Positions 7,569 to 14,576 of a stretch of 28,267 bases of DNA are shown piece after piece; positions within the stretch are counted from its first letter, which is position 1; every line of letters begins with the position of its first letter. The notes beneath the pieces are model-generated. The model was not told where the DNA came from. It ran no database searches and worked only from the letters and a program-made list of their open reading frames with translations. This DNA comes from CAYOXD01 sp964407825 (GTDB taxonomy: Bacteria > Desulfobacterota > Desulfobacteria > Desulfobacterales > JAFDDL01): the NCBI GenBank assembly GCA_964407825.1, contig CAYOXD010000028.1, positions 1 to 28,267 of the forward strand. Direction: 5' to 3'. The position numbers and the translations under genes are program-made.

Positions 7569-8096
7569 GTGCGTTTGATGTTTAAATACCTCATTTGGGC
7601 CGCCGTTCTTCTGTTGCTGGGGGGCTGTGCCCCCAAGCGCACCATCACCTGGCCGCCTGGCCGAGAAACGATCCCGAACGACCAGCTGCCGCCGCGCGCC
7701 CAGCAGCAGCCACCGAATCCGGCGACCGAGCCCCAGCCGGCAAGGCCCAATCCCAGAGCTCAGGCCGCCCTGACCTTTTCCGAGCAGGGCCGGACCTACC
7801 TCGACAGCGGAAACCCGGACGCGGCCATCCGCGCCCTGGAACGCGCCGTCAACCTCTACCCGCAAAATGGAGTCAACTATTATTACCTGGCAGAGGCTTG
7901 GCTCATGAAAAAAAACACCGTCCAGGCGGCGGCGTATAATCATCTGGCGGACATCTACTTCAAGGACGACCCGGAGTGGCTGAGCCGCACCGAGTCACAG
8001 TTGGCGAGAATCAAGGCAGCCGGTATGCCGACAGACGATTCGTCGGTGAATCAGCAGTCGGGTGCCGCCGGTTTGCCGGTCAATCCTTCACAATGA
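7569..8096 (+). CDS. TPR-repeat lipoprotein
   Basis: A 175-residue exported lipoprotein. A short basic start and a hydrophobic stretch end in the lipobox LLGGC (Cys about residue 20). A Pro/Gln/Ala-rich linker follows (about 25-65), then tetratricopeptide-like helices (about 68-140, with SGNPDAAIRALERAV and YYYLAEAWL) that normally bind protein partners. The tail is low complexity. The start codon is GTG, with GGGAG eight bases upstream. A likely role is a periplasmic adaptor anchored to the inner or outer membrane; its proximity to the PBP gene hints at a peptidoglycan partner but does not show it. Its last 17 bases overlap the 3' end of the convergent TPM gene. Confidence 0.85.
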   Translation: MRLMFKYLIWAAVLLLLGGCAPKRTITWPPGRETIPNDQLPPRAQQQPPNPATEPQPARPNPRAQAALTFSEQGRTYLDSGNPDAAIRALERAVNLYPQNGVNYYYLAEAWLMKKNTVQAAAYNHLADIYFKDDPEWLSRTESQLARIKAAGMPTDDSSVNQQSGAAGLPVNPSQ

Positions 8097-8733
8097 GGTT
8101 CTCCAGCTCGTTGGTGTCATCGGGCTTGATGGGGAAATGCTCGGCCAGGACACGTCCTACCTCCATGACCGCCTCGCAGATGGCGGGCACCTGGCGATCC
8201 TCCTTGATCCCCTCCACAATGCCGGCGACGATGTCATCCCAGCGGGACTGGGGTACCCGGGTATTGATCCCCCGGTCGGCCAGCACCCACACCTTTCGTT
8301 CCAACACGGAGATAAAGACAAGGACGCCGGTTTCATCCCGGGTGCGGTACAGGCCCTCCTCGAAAAAATTCATCACCGCGGCCTCGCGCACCTCCTCCTC
8401 GATCTCCCGCTTGGAGATGAAAATCCGTTTCAACCAGGCCACCCGCTTGATGACTTCATGGAACAGCCAGAAAAGCGCGGTAAAGAGTCCCAGAAACACC
8501 CACATATTCTGGTTTCCGATCCAGAGCATCCCCCCCACCGGGGAAGACAGGAGCAGCGCCAGGGGAAGCGCCAGGGTCACGGCACCGGTCACGTTGGCCA
8601 TGGGGTAATGATAACTGGCCGACACCACGAGAGGAACGATTTCACCGGCGGTTTTTTTCTCCGCCAGGGCGACCGCCTCCTTGATCTTTTCCTTGTCCGA
8701 ATCGGATAAAAATTTCCTTGCCAGATGCTCCAT
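8080..8733 (-). CDS. TPM-domain membrane protein
   Basis: A 217-residue protein with a split TPM_phosphatase (DUF477-like) domain. The N-terminal third has the AEKKTAGEIVPLVV motif typical of the family; two hydrophobic segments interrupt it (about 50-67 and 75-93), and the second part continues with GVLVFISVLERKVWVLADRGI and a C-terminal helical region. This is the usual COG3762-type layout. The biochemical role is unsettled; TPM proteins with LemA are linked to envelope or photosystem maintenance in other organisms. The ATG at 8733 has GGGGGTGG a few bases upstream; a GTG at 8742 is the alternative. It is last in the LemA-TPM-TPM cluster and overlaps or touches the previous stop. Confidence 0.85.
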   Translation of the reverse strand: MEHLARKFLSDSDKEKIKEAVALAEKKTAGEIVPLVVSASYHYPMANVTGAVTLALPLALLLSSPVGGMLWIGNQNMWVFLGLFTALFWLFHEVIKRVAWLKRIFISKREIEEEVREAAVMNFFEEGLYRTRDETGVLVFISVLERKVWVLADRGINTRVPQSRWDDIVAGIVEGIKEDRQVPAICEAVMEVGRVLAEHFPIKPDDTNELENLIVKD

Positions 8734-8735
8734 GT

Positions 8736-9662
8736 CTACCACCCCCCAGAGGCACCGCCGCCACCGAAACCGCCGCCGCCTCCGCTGAATCCACCAAATC
8801 CGCCGCCGCCGAAACCACCGAATCCGCCGCCGCCGAGACCGCCCCCCCAGTATCCGCCGCCCATGTAACGGCGGCCGTAGAGACTCGTTCCCGAAAAAAG
8901 CCCGCCCCCCAGCAGGGACAGGAGAAACCCGGCCACCAGCCCAAGGGGAATCAGCAGCAGGAGCAGCAGCCCGCCGCCCAGGAACATGGCGCCGAAAAGA
9001 GGCAGCAGGACGCCTCCGGCCACCGTTCCCAGGGTCCGGCGCAGACGCCCCAGCTGGGTCACCAGGAACACGAAGGCAATCAGCGGCAGAAACAGTCCGC
9101 TCGAGGACGAACGCCTCTTTCCGGCGGCTCTGCGATCGGCCGAGGTGGCCTTATACTCGCCTTTGACCGCCGCCATCATGGCGCCGACGCCTGCCGCCAC
9201 GCCCTCGTCGAAATTGCCGGCCCTGAAGGCCGGAACAATCACATTCCGGATGATGCGGCCGGAGACAAGATCCGTCAGCCTCCCCTCTAACCCGTAGCCC
9301 ACCTCGATACGAACCTTGCGGTCCATTCGGGAAATGATGAGGATGGCGCCGTTGTCGCGTTTGGCCTGCCCGATTTTCCATGTATCGGCCACGTGGATGC
9401 CGAAATCATCGATGGGCTCCCCCTTCAGCGACGGAACGGTCAGCACCACGATCTGGGTGGAATCGGTCTGCTCGAAATAGCGTAGCGCGGCATCGAGCTG
9501 TCGCACCGTTCCGGGGGAAAGGATGTGCGCGTAATCGTTCACCCGGCCCTGGAGCTTGGGCACCTGCAAGGCCGGGGAAACAACGACCGTCAGAAGCACC
9601 AGCAGCACCGCCAAGCCCACGATCTCCCCTGCCCGTTTCCAGCTATTTCTCACATCGATCAT
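8736..9662 (-). CDS. TPM-domain protein with glycine-rich tail (YgcG family)
   Basis: An exported protein of 308 residues from the chosen start. An N-terminal hydrophobic segment (about 14-32) acts as signal or anchor, followed by a TPM domain (about 35-165: LQGRVNDYAHILSP, TQIVVLTVPSL, DNGAILIISRMDRKVRIEVGYGLEG), a hydrophobic pair around 195-260 and a Gly/Phe/Tyr-rich tail of about 50 residues ending GGASGGW. This is the common YgcG architecture. The ATG at 9662 has GGGGTGG just upstream; ATGs at 9665 and 9686 are alternatives. It sits between lemA and a second TPM gene, with almost no spacing, implying one operon and a membrane-associated complex. Confidence 0.9.
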   Translation of the reverse strand: MIDVRNSWKRAGEIVGLAVLLVLLTVVVSPALQVPKLQGRVNDYAHILSPGTVRQLDAALRYFEQTDSTQIVVLTVPSLKGEPIDDFGIHVADTWKIGQAKRDNGAILIISRMDRKVRIEVGYGLEGRLTDLVSGRIIRNVIVPAFRAGNFDEGVAAGVGAMMAAVKGEYKATSADRRAAGKRRSSSSGLFLPLIAFVFLVTQLGRLRRTLGTVAGGVLLPLFGAMFLGGGLLLLLLIPLGLVAGFLLSLLGGGLFSGTSLYGRRYMGGGYWGGGLGGGGFGGFGGGGFGGFSGGGGGFGGGGASGGW

Positions 9663-9689
9663 CATTCCACCCCAAACATCATCCATCGC

Positions 9690-10274
9690 CTAGAACTTGA
9701 CCTTAGGTACCGCCGTTGCCCCCGCCTCTGCCTTGAAGTAGGTCTTTCGCTGAAGATGCAAAAGCAGACTATTGGTCAGATTGTAGGGAAACTTGCGGAT
9801 CATGCTGTTGAAATTGGCCACCGCTTCGTTGTAACGCTCCCGGGCCACGTTGATCCGATTCTCCGTTCCTTCGAGCTGATTCTGAAGATCGAGAAAATTC
9901 TGGTTGGCCTTCAGGTCGGGGTAGCGTTCCACCACCACCATGAGCCTGGACAGAGCGGAGGAAAGCCCACCCTGGGCACCTACCAGGCGCTGCATGGCCT
10001 GGGGATCACTGAGGTCCTTTGTGGTCAGGTTCACGGAAGTGGCCTTGGCCCGGGCCTCCACCACCTTCTGGAGGGTTTCCTGTTCATGGGTGGCATAGCC
10101 CTTTACCGTCGCCACCAGGTTGGGGATCAGGTCGGCCCGGCGCTGGAGGTTGGACTGGACGTTGGCCCAGGCCTGGAAAACTGCCTCTTCAGACTGCTGC
10201 ATGCTGTTGTAACCGCAACCGGATACAAAAAAAACGCAAAGAAGCAAGAATGCCAGGGGTGCGCGTGTCTTCAT
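9690..10274 (-). CDS. lemA: LemA family lipoprotein
   Basis: A 194-residue LemA-fold four-helix protein. The ATG at 10274 has a strong GGAGGG site six bases upstream, so longer in-frame starts are discarded. The N-terminus MKTRAPLAFLLLCVFFVSGC is a signal peptide with a lipobox-like VSGC, followed by family motifs EEAVFQAWANVQSNLQRRADLIPNLV and, later, ERYPDLKANQNFLDLQNQLEGTENRI. LemA proteins are usually anchored with a small periplasmic N-terminus; here a lipoprotein form is seen. It begins an operon with two TPM proteins, an arrangement widespread in bacteria and of unclear function. The protein ends AVPKVKF, as in many LemA proteins. Confidence 0.93.
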   Translation of the reverse strand: MKTRAPLAFLLLCVFFVSGCGYNSMQQSEEAVFQAWANVQSNLQRRADLIPNLVATVKGYATHEQETLQKVVEARAKATSVNLTTKDLSDPQAMQRLVGAQGGLSSALSRLMVVVERYPDLKANQNFLDLQNQLEGTENRINVARERYNEAVANFNSMIRKFPYNLTNSLLLHLQRKTYFKAEAGATAVPKVKF

Positions 10275-10500
10275 GGAACCCTCCGTTATTTTGATATAGT
10301 AAAATCCGCGACAAATCGGAACGGATCTCCGGCCCAAATCAAGCGTCCAATCTAAGGCACCTGGCCGCTGATTGCAACCCTGTTTGATACGCTCCAGTGA
10401 AAGGGGATGCAGGGGATCGCAAGAATTCCGGGGCAACTCACCGGTTGATTTTCGAACAGCTGCTGGCTGGCGGAGGAAAATCGTGACCAGGACAGCTTCC

Positions 10501-11514
10501 TCAGGACGAAGGCTGAGGGGACGGTCTCAGCCATGTCTTGGTTTCAAAATCGAATCCCTTTTCCAGGAGCAGCCGCAGGCAGGCATCCACCACCTGGGTG
10601 TCGTAGCGAACGCCCCGCTGGCTCTTGATCTCGTCCACGGCCGCCGACAGGCCCACGGAGGGCCGGTAGGGCCGGGCGAAGGCCATGGATTCCACCACGT
10701 CGGCCACCGCCAGAATCCGTGCCTCGAGCAGGATTTCATCCCCCTTCAGCCCCCGGGGGTATCCGCTGCCGTCCATGCGTTCGTGATGCTGGTAAACGGT
10801 CTCGGCCAGGGGCCAGGGGAAGGCGATCTTGCTGAGGATGTCGTGGGCCGTGGTGGGGTGCATCCGAATGATGGCCATCTCCGGCTCGCTCATGGGGCCG
10901 GGCCGGTTCAGGATGGCCGCGGGTACCAGGATTTTCCCCAGATCGTGGATGGCGGCGGCCATGCGCAGGCCCTGGATGCGGCTCCAGCTAAAACCGAGCT
11001 CGGTGGCAATGGCCCGGCACAGCTTGGTCACCCGGCGCTGATGACCTGCCGTGTATGGGTCGCGTTTCTCGATGGTCATGGACACGGCCTGGATAATGGC
11101 CCCCATGGTCTTTCGCATGCGCTCCTGACTGTAGTGGAGCGCTTCCTGGGCCTTTTGGAGCATCAGGGCGTCAGAGATCTTCTCCACCACACCGGAAAAG
11201 CGGCCCTCTGCATCGAGAATCGGGGTGGCCGTGATGGTCCAGGAACTCCAGTTGGCCGTTTTGCAGTGCTTCTGACTGTCGATCACCTTGAGCTGTCCCT
11301 TGCTGCGGGCCTCGGCCAGCGGGCAGCCGGGGGTGTCGCACATGTGGTGGTGAAAGATCTCGAAACACTTCCTTTTCAGCACCTCTTCGGCCTTCTTTCC
11401 GATCACCCGCAAAAAGGCGTTGTTGACGAACCGGACGGTAAAGTCGGCATCGGTCACCATCAGCCCGTCCGGAAACCCCTGGAATATCGTTTCCCAATCG
11501 ACTTGAGAGTTCAT
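10501..11514 (-). CDS. PAS / HD-GYP domain cyclic-di-GMP phosphodiesterase
   Basis: 337 residues: an N-terminal PAS domain (about 5-115, with a Cys cluster C50, C59, C64) and an HD-GYP domain (about 135-325). H190-D191 of HDLGK, HHERMDGSGYPRG (243-255, with G251-Y252-P253) and further metal-site His residues are intact, so it should hydrolyse cyclic di-GMP to pGpG/GMP. No membrane segment is seen; the PAS domain probably senses a cytosolic cue. The ATG at 11514 overlaps the TGA of the upstream SNF2 gene (shared ATGA), so translation is probably coupled. The 3' end carries a CCTCAG/CTGAGG stem over the stop codon but no T-run. Confidence 0.9.
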   Translation of the reverse strand: MNSQVDWETIFQGFPDGLMVTDADFTVRFVNNAFLRVIGKKAEEVLKRKCFEIFHHHMCDTPGCPLAEARSKGQLKVIDSQKHCKTANWSSWTITATPILDAEGRFSGVVEKISDALMLQKAQEALHYSQERMRKTMGAIIQAVSMTIEKRDPYTAGHQRRVTKLCRAIATELGFSWSRIQGLRMAAAIHDLGKILVPAAILNRPGPMSEPEMAIIRMHPTTAHDILSKIAFPWPLAETVYQHHERMDGSGYPRGLKGDEILLEARILAVADVVESMAFARPYRPSVGLSAAVDEIKSQRGVRYDTQVVDACLRLLLEKGFDFETKTWLRPSPQPSS

Positions 11515-14504
11515 GGGCCCTCTATGTCCTGCATCAGCTCCCCCTGGGGCTGCGAGAGCATGGCGATCAGGTCTTCCCGTGAAAAGGTTTTCAGCAAATC
11601 CGGATCGTCCTCCCGGACAATGCTGTCCATCAGATGCCGCTTCTTCATGATGATGGCGGAGATCTTTTCCTCCAGAGTGCCCTCGGTCACCAGCTTGAAC
11701 ACCTGGACGCCCCGGGTCTGACCGATCCGGTGCACCCGGTCTGTGGCCTGGTCCTCCTTGGCCGCGTTCCACCATCGGTCATAGTGGATCACCACCGACC
11801 CGCCAATGAGGTCCACCCCGGTGCCGCCGGCCTTGAGGCTCCCCACATAGACACGGCAATCGGCATCCTCGTTGAACCGCCGGATGAGCTCCCCCCGCTT
11901 TCGGCTGGCCCCCGTCAGGGTCACGTGCCCGATGGACCGTTCCGTGAGGTGTTTTTTCATCAGCCGGACCATCCCCAGAAACTGGGTATAGACCACCACC
12001 TTCTGGCCGCTGTCCAGGCTCTCGGAAAGCAGCTCTTTGAAAAGCTCCCACTTTCCGGAAGCTTCCGCCTCCGGATCCGGGGCCTGAGAATCCCGGAGCA
12101 GCGCGGGATGATCGCAGATCTGCTTCAGGAGGGTCAGGAGCGAAAAGATGTGGATATAGGGCACTGCCTTGTCCCTGTCCTGGAGGGCGGCCATGATCCC
12201 CTCGGCGCGCAGTTCGAGGGCCTCCCGATACAGGTCCGCCTGAACACGGCTCAGGCTGCAGGTCCGAATGTCCTCGATTTTCTCGGGCAGGTCATTGAGC
12301 ACACTCTCCTTCCTGCGGCGCAGGACAAAGGGGGAAATCAGCCGGCTCAGCTCCTGCTTCCGCGCCTGCTCCAGGGTGTTGTCCTTCAGGGCCACGATAT
12401 AGCGTTCCCGAAACGCGGCATCCGAGACCAGGTATCCGGGCAGATTGAGATCCATGATCGCCTTCAGGTCGCTCAGGCTGTTTTCGATGGGGGTGCCGGT
12501 CATGCCGAGCTTCATCTGCGCCTGGAGCCGGGCCGCCGCCATAAAGGACTGGGTGGCCGCATTCTTGATGTATTGAACCTCATCGAACACCACCAGGGTA
12601 AAAACCGCCGCGGAAAGGGAGGCGATATCCCGGCGCAGGATACCATAGGAGGTCAGGAGGACATCGCTGTCCTTCAAGGCGGCGGCCAAATCCCGGTCCC
12701 CGCCATGGTAAACGACGGCCGTCAACCCCTGGGCATAGGTCTCTATCTTCTGCTCCCAGTGGCTGAGCACCGTAGTGGGGCACACCACCAGAAACCGCGG
12801 TTCTCCGTCGGCGTCTTCCGCCTTTAGGCAGCTCATCAGGGCCATGGCCTGATGGGTCTTTCCCAGGCCCATGTCATCGCATAGGCAGCCGCCAAACCCG
12901 TTGGAGTAGAGGAACCACAGCCATTCCACGCCGATCTGCTGATATCCCCTCAGCCGGGAGGTAAATCCCCGCATCTCCGGCAGGGGCGACGCCGGCTTCA
13001 TTTGCAGCACCTGCTCCAGCAGCGCCGCCCGGTCTTTCCGGCCGACGATCTGCAAGGGCGCAGAACTGGCGGCCTGGATCCGGAAAAGGTCCATGGGCCG
13101 CAGCCGGATGGCCTCCGGGTCCTCCGCCAGGCCCTCCTCCAGGGACAGATCGGAAAGGCCGTCGATGCCGCCCATGGACGCCGCCTCCAAGTCCACCCAG
13201 CCCTCTTCGGTTTCCACGAATTTGCTCCCTTTGCGCTTGGCCAGGAGGATCTCCCGAAGCCCCAGCTGTGAGTTGCCGAACCGGTAGTTGACCGACAGCC
13301 AGCACCAGTCCCGCCGCAATGCCCCGGGGTCGACGGTGGCACTGTCGAAGTGCTTGAAGACGCGAAGCCGCTGGACCTGCGCGTCCAGATCGTAGGGCGG
13401 CTGATTCAGCACTTTCCGGAACTGGTCCAGGAATGCCGGCACCCGGGAACGCTTGACCACCAGTTTATCATCGTCCGTGATCCGGGGGGCCCGGGGGTTC
13501 TGAGGCGCCACCGTGACGAAGACGCCTGGTTCCTTGAGAAAGAGCAGATCCCCGTATCGGTGGGAAGCCAGCGCCTCCTTTCTGAAATCCATGCTCGGAC
13601 CCTTTTCCGGCGTGAACCGGTAGTGGCAGATCAGCTCCAGGTCCCTTTCCTCGTTCAGCCGGACCTGGTAGGTGCTCTCCAGGGGCACCGGGTGGATCCT
13701 GGGCAGGGGATGGCCGGGGAGCTGGCGCGTGGTCCATTCGAGAATCGCTTGAACCCGGTTTCTTGGCACATGGATCGAAAAGAGGCGGGATCCTGACGGA
13801 TCGTCCACCAGCAGGTGAAACTCGTCTGAGGACGCCTCGATGCTGGAGGAGAAGCGGCACCCGCCGTTGCCGTATTCGAGGTAGGCATGATAGGCCATCC
13901 GGAACCAGGGGCTCTTCTCGAAGGTCTGCCGCCGGGTGCTGAACCCGCGGCGGGCCATAATGCGCTCGTTGTCCGAGAGGGTGTGGCGGATCAGCCGCTC
14001 GAGGATAGCCCCCCGGTGCTCTGGCGGACAGTCCTCGCCGCTGTGCCGCTCGAACCGCGACAGGAACCGCTCCATGGGAGGCCCTTCATCGCTGTAAGAG
14101 AAAAGGAGCGCTCCGCCCCGGCCCCTGACATCGACCCGGGCGTCCACCCCGCTGTCCTTCTCCTCCAGCTGAATGGCATCCAGGGGGGTGCGGCATCCTT
14201 CGGCCAGAAGCCCTGCGAGCCCATGCCACGGGCTGCTCTGGAATTCCTCCATCAGAGGACTCTGGCCATTGGCGCCTTTCAGCTCATGGGCGATCCTGGA
14301 CAACTCGATCACGTGGGGACAGGTTTTTCTCCGAGAGAGGCGGCAGGTACAGTAACGGATCGACTGCTGACGAGGGTCCGCTTCGATATGGAAGGCCACA
14401 CCGGACCGCTCGTCCCCCGGTTCCGGAAGCAGGGCCAGCCCGAACCTGTGAAATTCGATCCGCTCCCGAACGGTCAGCCGCACCCCCTGTTCCTGCTTAT
14501 CCAT
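11511..14504 (-). CDS. SWIM zinc-finger SNF2-family helicase
   Basis: 997 residues. It starts with a SWIM zinc finger (C52, C54, C62, H64), followed by a long bacterial-SNF2 N-terminal region, then the two helicase lobes: Walker A DDMGLGKT (543-550), Walker B DEVQ (641-644), LTGTPIEN, and in lobe two the terminal HRIGQTRGVQVFKLV motif. Such proteins are ATP-driven DNA translocases that displace proteins such as RNA polymerase or nucleoid proteins; a precise bacterial role is mostly unknown. No nuclease or methylase neighbour is present, so a restriction-system part is unlikely. The last four bases overlap the HD-GYP gene. The upstream start has no clear ribosome site. Confidence 0.93.
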   Translation of the reverse strand: MDKQEQGVRLTVRERIEFHRFGLALLPEPGDERSGVAFHIEADPRQQSIRYCTCRLSRRKTCPHVIELSRIAHELKGANGQSPLMEEFQSSPWHGLAGLLAEGCRTPLDAIQLEEKDSGVDARVDVRGRGGALLFSYSDEGPPMERFLSRFERHSGEDCPPEHRGAILERLIRHTLSDNERIMARRGFSTRRQTFEKSPWFRMAYHAYLEYGNGGCRFSSSIEASSDEFHLLVDDPSGSRLFSIHVPRNRVQAILEWTTRQLPGHPLPRIHPVPLESTYQVRLNEERDLELICHYRFTPEKGPSMDFRKEALASHRYGDLLFLKEPGVFVTVAPQNPRAPRITDDDKLVVKRSRVPAFLDQFRKVLNQPPYDLDAQVQRLRVFKHFDSATVDPGALRRDWCWLSVNYRFGNSQLGLREILLAKRKGSKFVETEEGWVDLEAASMGGIDGLSDLSLEEGLAEDPEAIRLRPMDLFRIQAASSAPLQIVGRKDRAALLEQVLQMKPASPLPEMRGFTSRLRGYQQIGVEWLWFLYSNGFGGCLCDDMGLGKTHQAMALMSCLKAEDADGEPRFLVVCPTTVLSHWEQKIETYAQGLTAVVYHGGDRDLAAALKDSDVLLTSYGILRRDIASLSAAVFTLVVFDEVQYIKNAATQSFMAAARLQAQMKLGMTGTPIENSLSDLKAIMDLNLPGYLVSDAAFRERYIVALKDNTLEQARKQELSRLISPFVLRRRKESVLNDLPEKIEDIRTCSLSRVQADLYREALELRAEGIMAALQDRDKAVPYIHIFSLLTLLKQICDHPALLRDSQAPDPEAEASGKWELFKELLSESLDSGQKVVVYTQFLGMVRLMKKHLTERSIGHVTLTGASRKRGELIRRFNEDADCRVYVGSLKAGGTGVDLIGGSVVIHYDRWWNAAKEDQATDRVHRIGQTRGVQVFKLVTEGTLEEKISAIIMKKRHLMDSIVREDDPDLLKTFSREDLIAMLSQPQGELMQDIEGP

Positions 14505-14576
14505 TACCCGTTACTAACCCCTGACCTCCCGGATGCACGGCCCCACGAACGCAACCAATCACCCACCTTCCCCAAT

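Noticed and set aside
10499..10518. Rho-independent terminator after the HD-GYP gene
   Set aside because: A CCTCAG/CTGAGG stem exists but overlaps the stop codon and has no T-run.
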